Assembly: GCF_028748065.1 (NCBI RefSeq)
Contig: NZ_CP118166.1
Coordinates: 759,501 to 823,500 of the forward strand
Origin: Hyphococcus flavus
GTDB lineage: Bacteria > Pseudomonadota > Alphaproteobacteria > Caulobacterales > Parvularculaceae
DNA: 64,000 bases
Direction: 5' to 3'
Within the stretch, counting starts at the first letter, position 1; each line of letters starts with the position of its first letter. Both the position numbers and the translations under genes were made by a program. The notes beneath the pieces are model-generated. The model ran no database searches. It had not been told where the DNA came from and saw nothing but the letters and a program-made list of their open reading frames with translations. Below, piece by piece: positions 44,907 to 55,595 of this stretch.

Positions 44907-46078
44907 GATCGCTTCTCAAAATATGTCCTTAAACGATCGCAAGCTTCTTCGAGTACGTCCGGTTTCTTACAGAAACAAAATCGCGCAAAGTTGCGCGGCG
45001 CATCTTCTTGTGATGAATGATAAAAAGCTGAAATAGGCACAGCCGCCACCTTAGCGTGCTCAGTAATCTCCTCGCAGAAAGCAACATCGTCATCACGCCC
45101 GACTGAGTTGATGTCGACTGTGATGAAATAGGTTCCGTCACAGGGGAGCACTTTAAAACCTGTGCGCTTTAACCCGGCGCTCATGAGGTCGCGCTTCGCC
45201 TGCATGTCCGCAACAAACGCTGCGTAATAGTCATCGCCCATACGGAGCCCGCACGCGACCGCTGACTGATACGGCATGGGTGAAGTATATGCGAGGTGCT
45301 GGTGACACTTTAGAACCCCTGTTATGAGGTCCTCTGGTCCAGTCACATAGCCGATACGGAAGCCGGTGAGCGAAAATGTTTTTCCCGCTGAACCGATGCG
45401 AATGGTCCGCTCGAACATGCCAGGCAATGTCATTAGCGGGATGTGCTTGGCACCGTCGAAAATAAGATGTTCATAGACCTCGTCACAAACGACAATAAGG
45501 TCATGGCGGCTTGCGACATCCGCAACAATTTCCAGCTCCCCAAGAGTCATCACCTTGCCCAGCGGATTGTGCGGCGTGTTGATGACAATCAGTTTGGTTT
45601 TTTTCGTCACCGCGGCTTCCAGCGCGTCCGCATTTAAGCGCCATTCTGGCGGTTCGAGATCGACAAACCGGATTGCCGCGCCCGCCGCCTCGATCTGCGG
45701 CGCATAGCATTCGTAAAATGGCGCAAGCAACACGGCCTCATCGCCAGGTGACAAGAACCCCATGAATGCGGCGGCGAGCCCTTCCGTGGCACCGGAGACA
45801 ATCAATGTCTGCGTAAGGGGATCGATATCAAGGCCGTAAAAACGCTTGTTGTCATAGGCCACCGCCTCACGAAGTTCTGGAACACCGCCAACCGGGGCGT
45901 ACTGGTTCGGCCCTTCGACAGTCAGGTGGGCGGCAAGCTCGCGAATAGCCTTGGGGCCGTCCTCATCAGGGAAGCCCTGGCCTAGATTTATAGCATCATG
46001 CTCGCGCGCCAGCGCCGACATGGTTGGAAAGATTGATTGCGGACGGCCGGAAAAAACGGCGTTGAGATTTTTATGCAT
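44903..46078 (-). CDS. Class I/II aminotransferase (kynurenine/glutamine-transaminase-like)
   Basis: PLP enzyme of 391 residues. Motifs are AINLGQGFPDEDGP, INTPHNPLGKVM, VVCDEVYEHLIFDG and the PLP-lysine segment SAGKTFSLTGFRIGYV. The pattern resembles kynurenine-oxoglutarate/glutamine transaminase K and YbdL-type methionine transaminases. It overlaps the nitrilase gene, hinting at a short amino-acid or nitrile pathway. Confidence 0.88.
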   Translation of the reverse strand: MHKNLNAVFSGRPQSIFPTMSALAREHDAINLGQGFPDEDGPKAIRELAAHLTVEGPNQYAPVGGVPELREAVAYDNKRFYGLDIDPLTQTLIVSGATEGLAAAFMGFLSPGDEAVLLAPFYECYAPQIEAAGAAIRFVDLEPPEWRLNADALEAAVTKKTKLIVINTPHNPLGKVMTLGELEIVADVASRHDLIVVCDEVYEHLIFDGAKHIPLMTLPGMFERTIRIGSAGKTFSLTGFRIGYVTGPEDLITGVLKCHQHLAYTSPMPYQSAVACGLRMGDDYYAAFVADMQAKRDLMSAGLKRTGFKVLPCDGTYFITVDINSVGRDDDVAFCEEITEHAKVAAVPISAFYHSSQEDAPRNFARFCFCKKPDVLEEACDRLRTYFEKRS

Positions 46079-46138
46079 ACGCTTTTCTAACAGCCTGTAG
46101 TTGCTTCTTCTACCGTATCAATGACGGGGACGGCGTCG

Positions 46139-47026
46139 TCACTGTATGTCAGGCCGCCAGAAAACGCCTTCCGCCGGCGGCTCATTGATCAGGGATGACA
46201 AATAGGCGTAAAGGTCATCGATTTCCTGATCGGACAGCTCAGGGAAACGGTCCGGCGCCACCAGCCCCATCAATTCAAGGTCACGACCGCCAATGCCTAT
46301 CCCTGTTTTGATCAGCGTTTCAAAATCTTGACGGGATATGGCGGCGACCATTGCAAGATCGGGAAGGTATGGTTCCCATAATGTAAATCCGCGCACATCG
46401 AGCCCGTGGCATTCATTGCACATGGTCAACGCCATATATTCCCCGCGCGCCAGTCGTGGTTCTGCCTCGGCGTTCACGCGCAATGGCGGGACCCGGTCCG
46501 CCCACCACGCCATATGCTTTTCATTACCAGTGACAAACATCCAACGCACGGCCCAGCCGAGCTCCGGCTTGGGCAAATCACTTTCGACAACCGGCGCTGA
46601 TTTCAAGAACGCGATCAGCGCCGCTGTGTCTTCATCGCTCAACCGAGCGAAATTGAATGACGGCATGGAAACAAGCGCCTGTCCGTCCGCGCCGATGCCC
46701 TGACGGACGGCTGCTTCCATAGTCGCCGCATCATGATCGCGCGCATAAACTGCAAGGTTCGGCGCCACGGCACGTTCCGGCCAGTCCCACTGCTTGCCGA
46801 AATCTTGCCCCTCAAGCTGTTGTCCATGACAACCGAAACAGCCGCGCGTGCGGGCGATGTGACGCCCATGCTCAATCGACGCCGCATCTGTCGAAATGGG
46901 ATGATCGAACTTCGCTTCAAGCGTCACATCGCGAAAGCGCGCTTCGCTCAAAACATAGACGCCGCCGAAGCCAAGCGTGACAATACTGACAATAACAGCA
47001 ACAGCAATAATCTTTATACGTATCAT
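46139..47026 (-). CDS. Membrane-anchored dihaem cytochrome c
   Basis: 295 residues with one N-terminal membrane anchor and two c-type haem sites, GCFGCHG and MCNECHG. A Met ligand near VSMPSFNFARLSDED supports the first domain. Presumably an electron carrier in the periplasm. No oxidase or dehydrogenase partner is adjacent. Confidence 0.87.
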   Translation of the reverse strand: MIRIKIIAVAVIVSIVTLGFGGVYVLSEARFRDVTLEAKFDHPISTDAASIEHGRHIARTRGCFGCHGQQLEGQDFGKQWDWPERAVAPNLAVYARDHDAATMEAAVRQGIGADGQALVSMPSFNFARLSDEDTAALIAFLKSAPVVESDLPKPELGWAVRWMFVTGNEKHMAWWADRVPPLRVNAEAEPRLARGEYMALTMCNECHGLDVRGFTLWEPYLPDLAMVAAISRQDFETLIKTGIGIGGRDLELMGLVAPDRFPELSDQEIDDLYAYLSSLINEPPAEGVFWRPDIQ

Positions 47027-47097
47027 TCTATGGCGCTCCCCAACCCGCTTGCTACATAGTTTAAAGTGTCATGCGGCGGGGCGAAAGACGTAAAATC

Positions 47098-48051
47098 CTA
47101 ATCCGGATAAAGCATTACGCTGGCATCAATCGTCATGATTTGCGACTTGCCGCCGCTGTCACGATTGAAAATGATTGTCCGCCCGTCAGGGCTCCAGGCG
47201 GGACGGACATCCGCAGCACCTTCCGCCGGGTCGGTCAGTCGCGTCACGTAAGAACCATCCGGGCGCATGGCGTAAAGACGAAAAACCCCGCCATCGCGAT
47301 TGGAGGCGAAAACGATCCATGCCCCATCCGGTGAAAAGTCAGGATAGCCGTCAAATGCAGGATGACCGGAAATATTTCTCATATCAGCGCCGTCTGCGTC
47401 AGCAATAAAAATCTCGGAATTGCGCTCACCTTCTTCGAGGACGCGGCGCCACAAGAGTTGGGCGCCATCAGGCGAAAACGACGGATACGTATCCCATCCG
47501 GGCAATTCGATAATCGGGCGCTGGTTCGCGCCATCCGCATCCATCACCCAGATATCGTAGTTCCAGCCATAACTTTCATACTCTTCATCGCTTAGCTCCG
47601 CAAACGGCGTTGAACGGCTGGAGTTGAAAACAATATGTTTACCATCTGTACTGAACTTATGGTGGTCGTCCTGGCCGCGCGCGTCATTGCTCAGGTTCCG
47701 AATGTTTTCGCCATCAATGTCGATGGAAAAAATATCGAGCTGAGCGGTCCGTCCCTCACCCAAACGCCGGGCGAATAAAATGCGCTTGCCGTCACGCGAG
47801 AAAACCGGTGTTTCGTCATCTTCCGGCGCATGGGTCAGTTGCCGTAAGTCCGTACCATCGCGGCGCGCAACGAAAATATGGTCAACACCATCGGCGCGGC
47901 GCGACTCGAACGCAATCCATTTCCCATCCGGCGAGAAAACCGGATACTGGTCTTCAACCCGTACAATAATTTCTTCGGGCGACGGGTACGGTTCGCCATG
48001 AGCGATTCCGATCACCACGGCGATGATCAGTGCAACCGGCAGAAAGCGCAT
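47098..48051 (-). CDS. Exported TolB-like beta-propeller (PD40 repeats)
   Basis: 317 residues with a signal peptide. At least six PD40 repeats are visible, for example YPVFSPDGKWIAFESRRADG, TPVFSRDGKRILFARR, HHKFSTDGKHIVFNSSRS, YPSFSPDGAQLLWRR, YPDFSPDGAWIVFASNRDG and RPAWSPDGRTIIFNRDSG. The family is usually a periplasmic protein- or ligand-binding propeller. It is not TolB itself, since no tol-pal genes are near. Confidence 0.85.
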   Translation of the reverse strand: MRFLPVALIIAVVIGIAHGEPYPSPEEIIVRVEDQYPVFSPDGKWIAFESRRADGVDHIFVARRDGTDLRQLTHAPEDDETPVFSRDGKRILFARRLGEGRTAQLDIFSIDIDGENIRNLSNDARGQDDHHKFSTDGKHIVFNSSRSTPFAELSDEEYESYGWNYDIWVMDADGANQRPIIELPGWDTYPSFSPDGAQLLWRRVLEEGERNSEIFIADADGADMRNISGHPAFDGYPDFSPDGAWIVFASNRDGGVFRLYAMRPDGSYVTRLTDPAEGAADVRPAWSPDGRTIIFNRDSGGKSQIMTIDASVMLYPD

Positions 48052-48519
48052 ATTATTTTCCTTTCAAACGCATATCCTATGGCGGGACTGCGGGCGCAAT
48101 CGAGAGTGGGGACGGCAAGCCGAGCTTCCGTTGAGACGAAAGGAGCCGACACGCCGCAGCCTTGTGGCGCATTACTGTCCGGCGCATATCCGGCCGCTTT
48201 ATCATTTCTATAAACCCGGCCAACGGCGGATCTATAACGACAACGGCAGAAAATATTCATCCGCATTCTATCGATAGGCGCTAGCGCCTTGTCTCGTTCT
48301 CTAACTGATTTGGAAATATAGGCGCGCCTCACCCCTGGTGGATAACCGCGCGCCCGTTTAACGAGCGTCCCGTCCCATTTAAGGCGAAACGCTCCCGCAG
48401 CCCTTGTGCAGCAAATGCACTGCTTGAAAATGAAGGCGGCCTTTCCCCCAATGTGCGCATATTTGTAACGCGGCGCGCACCACCTTTTGCGAAACTATCA
48501 ATCCGCATTTTCGCGCAAT
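48052..48519. other. Gene-poor stretch
   Basis: About 470 bases with no supported gene. Short open frames on both strands lack ribosome-binding sites and domain content. Confidence 0.5.
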
Positions 48520-48561
48520 AAAAAAACCCGCCGGCTTGGGGGAGAGAATGCGGCGGGTTTT
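48520..48561 (-). terminator. Rho-independent terminator of the RHH-microprotein operon
   Basis: Arms 48523-48533 and 48551-48561 pair perfectly (AAAACCCGCCG on the minus strand) and seven Ts follow on the minus strand (48526-48520). It lies 27 bases after the microprotein stop. Confidence 0.88.
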
Positions 48562-48587
48562 AGTTAGTTGTGAAAAAGCTTCGCTTG

Positions 48588-48707
48588 TTAGGCGGCTTTC
48601 TTCAGCGCTCTTTTTGCTTTTTTCAGCTTGGTTTCCTGCCGCGCGATGCGTTTGCGGCGCGACTTGATCTCTTTTTTAAGCGCTTTGACTTTTTTCTTCT
48701 TCGACAT
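48588..48707 (-). CDS. 39-residue lysine/arginine-rich microprotein
   Basis: Short frame from the ATG at 48707 to TAA at 48588, with GGAG nine bases before the start. The product begins MSKKKKVKALKKEIKSRRK and ends AKRALKKAA; 20 of its 39 residues are Lys or Arg and it is predicted to be fully helical. It lies 13 bases after the ribbon-helix-helix gene and ahead of a strong terminator, so both are one operon. Charge and size suggest nucleic-acid or ribosome binding; no family is recognised. Confidence 0.7.
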   Translation of the reverse strand: MSKKKKVKALKKEIKSRRKRIARQETKLKKAKRALKKAA

Positions 48708-48720
48708 GGGTCGAAACTCC

Positions 48721-48927
48721 TTACTTTTCTTTGTTCTCGTGCTTGCGCACGAATTCCTTCATGAACCCGCGCAACTCGCGCGCGGCGCTGGTGTCCAGCT
48801 CTTCGCAAAGATCAACGAAACGGTCGCGCAATTCCCTGTTCAGCCGGATGACAAGCTGGCTGTCTTTTTTGTTCTTTTTTTCCCGTTTTTCCGGGGCTTT
48901 TTTTGTCGCCCGCCTTGTGTTGGCCAT
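48721..48927 (-). CDS. Small ribbon-helix-helix-like protein with basic tail
   Basis: 68 residues. A lysine/arginine-rich N-terminal tail (residues 5-22) is followed by SQLVIRLNRELRDRFVDLCEEL, read here as a beta strand and helix of the MetJ/Arc fold. The second helix is AARELRGFMKEFVRK. Such proteins are repressors, antitoxins or plasmid-type regulators. Two dyads lie directly upstream and could be its operator. The partner is the basic microprotein. Confidence 0.7.
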   Translation of the reverse strand: MANTRRATKKAPEKREKKNKKDSQLVIRLNRELRDRFVDLCEELDTSAARELRGFMKEFVRKHENKEK

Positions 48928-48944
48928 CAGGGCCGCGCCGCCTT

Positions 48945-48976
48945 ACTATCACCTCGATAGTCAATGTATATACATT
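48945..48976 (-). promoter_or_regulatory. Palindromic operator candidate upstream of the RHH gene
   Basis: A perfect 14-bp palindrome AATGTATATACATT at 48963-48976 and a 6-bp inverted repeat (ACTATC at 48945-48950, GATAGT at 48956-48961) lie 18-50 bases before the RHH start. Position and symmetry suit autoregulation by a dimeric ribbon-helix-helix protein. Confidence 0.55.
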
Positions 48977-49023
48977 TTATATGCATTGCGCAAGGGGCGC
49001 GAGCCGAATTTTATTGCAACGCC

Positions 49024-50250
49024 TCACTCAGCAGGCTCAAAAGTAAGGCCTGCCTTTTCCTGCAACCGGGTGATCAGCTTGTCGCCCATGGCGGCGGCAG
49101 GGGTTGAGACCCCGCCGGGCGTTTCCTCGTGCGATATGTCAAACGCCAGACAAAGCGCCGCCTCGGCGATCAGTTTCGAGGTAGAGCCATAGCCCGGATC
49201 ACGGTCGCCTTTCACAACAGCGCTTACAGTCTCGCCGCTTTCGTCCCTGGCGATGAAGAGCACTTTGTAAAAGCCGGCCTCACGCTGGGCCTTGCTTGGT
49301 CCCTCGCCCGGCTTCGGCAGCACCGTTTTCTTCAAAAGAACGCGGCTTGGCGGTTTCGCCAGCGCGCCGGCAAAACCGCCCATGCCGCCGGCCATGGCGT
49401 AGGCTGCGGGCCCGTTCGGCGCCGCCATCATTTCCGAATAGCGAAAACGCCCGCCATAGGCGTAGTCCATCAGCATGTTGGAGCGGTGAACGTTGCGCGT
49501 ATTAATCGGCGCCATGATGAACGGCGCAACCCATTTTTTCGCGTCGGCGTCATAATGAGGTTTGTTACCGCCCGGCTGGCGCGGGCGCGCCGCGTTCTCA
49601 TCGGGCGCCAGCGAATAAGGATCGCGCATGACTTTACGCACAAACGGATCGCCGATCCGCTCCATTGTGGCGAGCATGCTCGCCACCGTACCGCCGGAGG
49701 CGCCGCCCTTCACGGCGAGCACGCGGCCCTTCACTTCGCTTGCAGGGCGCCCAAACTTTTCGCGCGCCAGCTTCTGCACATAGTAGACGCCAAGATCGAA
49801 AGGGATTGAGTCAAAGCCGCAGGAATGAACAATGCGCGCGCCGGAGGCCGCTGCCTGATCCTGATACGTATCAATCATCCGGCGCATGAAGGGCGGCTCG
49901 CCCGATAAATCCACATAGTCCGTACCCGCCGCAGCGCAGGCCGCAACCAGCGGCTCGCCGTAAAGCTGATAGGGCCCCACCGTGGTGACGATGGCTTTCG
50001 CGCGCCGCGCCATCTCGCCGAGTGATTTCGCGTTGCCCGCTTCGGCGGTGATGAGGGGCGCTTCTCCCGCGCCAATACTCTCCGCCACCTCGCCGAGCTT
50101 GCCGGCGTTGCGGCCCGCCATGGCCCATTTCACATTATTTGGCGCGTCACTGTTCAACCCGTATTGGCGGTTGAGATATTCCGCCACGAGCCGCCCGGTA
50201 AACCCGCTCGCGCCCCAGACGATGACGTCAAATTCCCGGTCATTGGTCAT
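49024..50250 (-). CDS. Saccharopine-dehydrogenase-like / trans-acting enoyl reductase
   Basis: Rossmann-fold protein of 408 residues. The nucleotide-binding start FDVIVWGASGFTGRLVAEYL and later DLSGEPPFMRRM, SCGFDSIPFDLG are typical of the family that includes trans-acting enoyl reductases and saccharopine-dehydrogenase-like proteins. In mycobacteria such proteins work with polyketide or lipid synthases; here no synthase is nearby, so the substrate is unknown. Confidence 0.87.
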   Translation of the reverse strand: MTNDREFDVIVWGASGFTGRLVAEYLNRQYGLNSDAPNNVKWAMAGRNAGKLGEVAESIGAGEAPLITAEAGNAKSLGEMARRAKAIVTTVGPYQLYGEPLVAACAAAGTDYVDLSGEPPFMRRMIDTYQDQAAASGARIVHSCGFDSIPFDLGVYYVQKLAREKFGRPASEVKGRVLAVKGGASGGTVASMLATMERIGDPFVRKVMRDPYSLAPDENAARPRQPGGNKPHYDADAKKWVAPFIMAPINTRNVHRSNMLMDYAYGGRFRYSEMMAAPNGPAAYAMAGGMGGFAGALAKPPSRVLLKKTVLPKPGEGPSKAQREAGFYKVLFIARDESGETVSAVVKGDRDPGYGSTSKLIAEAALCLAFDISHEETPGGVSTPAAAMGDKLITRLQEKAGLTFEPAE

Positions 50251-50957
50251 GGGAATGAATTAGCACGGAATGCCGAAGGGTTGGAAACATCTCGTGCAGC
50301 CATGCGTCTGGCATCTTTCATAGCGCCTTTCCGCCGCCGCCGGTTCCGGCGCGGACGCTTAAAGACGAGAGGTGCGCGGGACGTGACACATCCATCGCAG
50401 TTTGGAACTTATGGGGACGCATCACGTCCCGCGCGCGGCTTTTACATCATCGCCAACCGATTGCGGCCGGCGCGCGTTCCTGCTCCGTGGAACATTCACG
50501 CGCGTGTCGCCCGGCGGCTCGGTTGCAGCAACAGGCCGGGACTAAGTTGACGTCCGACCCCCCGTCCGCATGGATTACACGCGTTTGGAGTAACGGGGGC
50601 GCCAACCGCCCGCGCGCCGCGATCCGGACCAGCAAGTTACGGCAGCGCTCACCGCCTCTCCATATCCGGACTGCCGCGCAGTATAAGGCAGGAAAAAAGG
50701 TGGTGAATTCTTATCCACCCCATCCGGAATGGGGTTATACTTGCCGCCGCCCCCTCCGCTCCCGCAAAGAAACATGCCCCTGCTCCGAAGGCGTTTTCAA
50801 ACACAGCCTACGGAACATATCCGGGCCGAGAGCGGTGATTCTTGTGGTGATTTGGAAGGTGGCGACTCAAAATGAGTACAATGCAGGAGATCTGATACTA
50901 TAGTTGATTAACTTCACAAGATCGTTATCTTTGCTCAATTAAGGTTTTAATGGGGCT
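50251..50957. other. 700-base gene-poor stretch at the edge of an AT-rich unit
   Basis: No supported gene. The first 550 bases are GC-rich with a long inverted repeat at 50374-50434. Base composition shifts to AT-rich from about 50870, where TACTAT at 50896-50901 could be a -10 element for the following gene. Confidence 0.5.
50374..50434. repeat. 13-bp perfect inverted repeat with 35-base spacer
   Basis: Arms GCGCGGGACGTGA (50374-50386) and TCACGTCCCGCGC (50422-50434) are exact reverse complements. No adjacent T-run is seen. It could be a mobile-element remnant or a regulatory hairpin. Confidence 0.6.
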
Positions 50958-51740
50958 TTGATTTTGCCTTCCAAAAAAGAAGAGAAGTTACCGAACTTCC
51001 TTATCTCCGCATCTATTAGAAAAGAAGAGACTAACCGGGATGGCTGGTCCTTCTCGGCACCAATTCGCTTTAATGAAGACACGATTACTTTCAAGCGGTT
51101 TTCGTTACTCAGTAGCGGAAAACCAACAATTACAGTCGGCCTTTCTCTCGTCCACCTGCATTTTATTCTCGACGATTGCGTGTTGCCGGAAGACGGATGG
51201 GCTTTTGACCCCCCTATACAAGTAGAAAGAAAGTTACTACGTGAAGCAACTAAAGCTTTAAAAGGAAGTCAAGAACGCGCCACATCGACTAAAAGCAGTC
51301 ATGGAGCAGAAGGCGAATTGAGTCCGACGACACCCAAGGCAAGCATTAAGACACAGGCAGAAGCAGGAAAAACCGAAAAAGCTGGCTCTGCGGAAGAGCA
51401 CGTCGTTAAAGATGCTTACAATGAGATACTTCATTATGTTTCAGCTGCTGGCAATGATAAAGATCCTCGTTGGACAGTGCGAGGCCCAGAAGGGCAGTGC
51501 TTAAATGGCGTAGCTTTTAAAAATGGACCGTTTGCTCATGCTAAAATTATAGGTGAAAACCCTTCGATAAAAATCGAAGCGGATATCCCTGAGTATGGAT
51601 TAATGATATCAGACGATAATCACGTTTTCCGTACAGCTAACAAAGTCGCCATAGGGAAAATACTATTCAAGAAAAAATTTTTAGGACGGCGCTTTGAGCT
51701 GACCAAGGCAGACATCTCAAAAGACGAGCAATCTCCATGA
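50958..51740 (+). CDS. Unrecognised protein, first gene of an AT-rich accessory operon
   Basis: About 260 residues, apparently from a TTG start at 50958. The product splits into an N-terminal region likely rich in beta strands (1-95), a Lys/Glu/Ser/Thr linker (100-150) and a C-terminal region from about 155 (HVVKDAYNEILHYVSAAG onward, with GPEGQCLNGVAFKNGPFAHA). No motif is recognised. A 60-base sample (51541-51600) is 22/60 G+C, well below the neighbouring genes. It overlaps the HEAT-repeat gene by four bases (ATGA), so the two products are probably made together. Confidence 0.65.
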   Translation: MILPSKKEEKLPNFLISASIRKEETNRDGWSFSAPIRFNEDTITFKRFSLLSSGKPTITVGLSLVHLHFILDDCVLPEDGWAFDPPIQVERKLLREATKALKGSQERATSTKSSHGAEGELSPTTPKASIKTQAEAGKTEKAGSAEEHVVKDAYNEILHYVSAAGNDKDPRWTVRGPEGQCLNGVAFKNGPFAHAKIIGENPSIKIEADIPEYGLMISDDNHVFRTANKVAIGKILFKKKFLGRRFELTKADISKDEQSP

Positions 51741-53203
51741 CATCTGAAAAAAAAGAAAAAAGGGAGTTCATCGAGGTATTAGAAAATGTCGCCACACAAG
51801 AGACCGATGATTTTATACAGCTGACTAAAACTGCAGGACTTGACCCTGCTTCAGATTTTATTGGCGCCGACCTACGCGGCGTCGATCTTCGCCACCTTGA
51901 TTTAAGAGCATATGATTTTACTGGCGCTTGTATGGAAGGCGCATTGACTGATGGCGCGACATTTCAATCAGGCATGAAAGAGAAAATACTTTTTGAATCT
52001 TCCGCGTCTGACCAATATCATCGCAGACTTCAATGGCGTAATTCCGATCTTGACTCAACAAAGCAAATCCCAGACGAAGCAAAACGGATTATCGAAAAAA
52101 TCTTCAATGAAAGCAGGCAAGAAAATCGTATCGAAGCGCTTGATAGGTTGATCACAAAGTACTCTTCCCAAGATTGGGTAAGACCAATTTTGTTGCGCGT
52201 GATGGCGGAGGATCGGGCGCAAAAGCCACCAAAGCGAGCGTGGAAACTTTTGCAAAAAATCTCAAGCAGAAAGCTTCCAATTGCTGATTATCATTTCTTT
52301 ATATTGAAGCACTCGCGAAATTTAGGGCTCTTCGGGCAATCAATTGTAAAAATTCCATCTTATCCGCGACCAGAATTAGCTTTCTCCATTCTGACAGAGA
52401 GATCACAACATGACGCGGATACCGATATTCGGGCTCGTTGCTTAGAAGGATTAGGAGAATATTTTCAAGAGACAGAAAATGCTTATACGTTTCTCTTGCA
52501 GCGATCAGTTGAAGACAAATTCCCGCATGCTAGAGCAGCTGCAATAGGCTCTATTGCTAGATATTTTAAAGAGGGAGGGAGAACTTTTTCGCACCTAATT
52601 TCTTGCGCCAAAGAAGATAATAGTTTTTGGCCGCGCCAAGACGCTATAGAAATGCTTGGTCAATATTTTGTTCAAGATCATGAAGCGGAAACATTAGACT
52701 TCTTTTTACAGCGAGCTGTTGAGGATGAAGTAGATTTCGTACGCGCAGAGGCAATAAAGGCCATAAGTAAGAACCTAAGTACATATAATTCAGAAAAAAA
52801 CACAATCTTCTCATTTCTCCTCGAACGCCTCAGCAAGGACGAGAGCCCGTGGACAAGGACAGAGGCGCTTTCTGTATTAGCAAGATATTTTTCTGAAAAA
52901 ACCGAGACTTTGTCACTGCTAATTCATCACGGCACGCATGACAAAGACATTTGGCCTCGGCGGGAAGCCATCACTGCCATTGGAAAATATTATGATGGTC
53001 GCGAAGAAACTCTTCCCTTCTTAATGGAGCGCGCAACTGAAGACGAAGAAGTATGGCCTCGTCAAGCGGCCATACTTGCAATTGGGGAACGATTTTTAGA
53101 TCGAAATGGTGCCAAAGAGTTTTTGGCTCAACGCGCCATCAAGGATAGGAGTAAATGGATTCAATCCTATGCTGCTTCTTTTGCAAGCTCCAAGCAGGAA
53201 TAA
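51737..53203 (+). CDS. Pentapeptide-plus-HEAT-repeat protein, second gene of the accessory operon
   Basis: 488 residues. Near residues 38-70 are pentapeptide-like repeats (FIGADLRGVDLRHLDLRAYD), then a helical region, and from about residue 214 eight HEAT-like repeats of about 35 residues. A typical unit reads FLMERATEDEEVWPRQAAIL and ends AIGERF. Repeats carry Trp-Pro-Arg or Val-Arg at the same place. This style of array is known to me from the sensor part of NACHT-type and other STAND proteins, but no ATPase is present here. Base use is AT-rich. It converges on thiC with a 15-base gap. Confidence 0.75.
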   Translation: MTSEKKEKREFIEVLENVATQETDDFIQLTKTAGLDPASDFIGADLRGVDLRHLDLRAYDFTGACMEGALTDGATFQSGMKEKILFESSASDQYHRRLQWRNSDLDSTKQIPDEAKRIIEKIFNESRQENRIEALDRLITKYSSQDWVRPILLRVMAEDRAQKPPKRAWKLLQKISSRKLPIADYHFFILKHSRNLGLFGQSIVKIPSYPRPELAFSILTERSQHDADTDIRARCLEGLGEYFQETENAYTFLLQRSVEDKFPHARAAAIGSIARYFKEGGRTFSHLISCAKEDNSFWPRQDAIEMLGQYFVQDHEAETLDFFLQRAVEDEVDFVRAEAIKAISKNLSTYNSEKNTIFSFLLERLSKDESPWTRTEALSVLARYFSEKTETLSLLIHHGTHDKDIWPRREAITAIGKYYDGREETLPFLMERATEDEEVWPRQAAILAIGERFLDRNGAKEFLAQRAIKDRSKWIQSYAASFASSKQE

Positions 53204-53218
53204 TATGACCACTTCAAC

Positions 53219-55174
<1,956 letters not shown>

Positions 55175-55588
55175 TCAGACAGCGCCAGCCGTGCCGGTGA
55201 CACCGAGCACAAGAAGCGCAACACCGAATACAACTGTGAAAACTGCAAACGCCTTGACTGCGCCGGGACGTACGAATGATGCCGACCATTTCAAAAGCGG
55301 GTCCGGATAAGCGATCAGGATCAATCCTTCCGCCGCCGCGACCCATCCAACAAGGCTGATGATAATCGCCAGCGGATCGGTCCAGATATTGTGGACCATG
55401 ATAATCGCCGCGCCGAGCACGAATACAAAAACCCCGGCGATATAGGTCAGGCCAGCCCTCGCGTTAAACTCGTCAAGGATCGCCTTCCAGCGATCAGGCG
55501 TGAGCAAGCCCGAAAGCCCGCCGGCAATCATGTAAACGCCGAACGCCTTCGCCAGTGACAACGTCAGTACGGTAGATGTGGTGATCAT
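55175..55588 (-). CDS. Small four-helix membrane protein under TPP-riboswitch control
   Basis: 137 residues and four hydrophobic segments. No family is recognised beyond a generic resemblance to small membrane proteins of unknown role. The ATG is preceded at six bases by GGAGG, which forms one strand of the TPP-riboswitch P1 helix, so thiamine pyrophosphate should shut its translation directly. Placement between riboswitch and thiC suggests a role in thiamine or precursor uptake (inference). Confidence 0.8.
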   Translation of the reverse strand: MITTSTVLTLSLAKAFGVYMIAGGLSGLLTPDRWKAILDEFNARAGLTYIAGVFVFVLGAAIIMVHNIWTDPLAIIISLVGWVAAAEGLILIAYPDPLLKWSASFVRPGAVKAFAVFTVVFGVALLVLGVTGTAGAV

Positions 55589-55595
55589 GTCTTTC

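Noticed and set aside
48023-48277. Plus-strand frame between the PD40 gene and the RHH operon
   Set aside because: No start-site support and no homologous-looking motif.
49129-49809. 226-residue plus-strand frame
   Set aside because: Shadow of the enoyl-reductase-like gene, with His/Arg-rich composition typical of antisense GC-rich coding DNA.
50487-50903. 138-residue plus-strand frame in the gene-poor stretch
   Set aside because: Composition resembles random GC-rich sequence, no ribosome-binding site and no domain; treated as non-coding.
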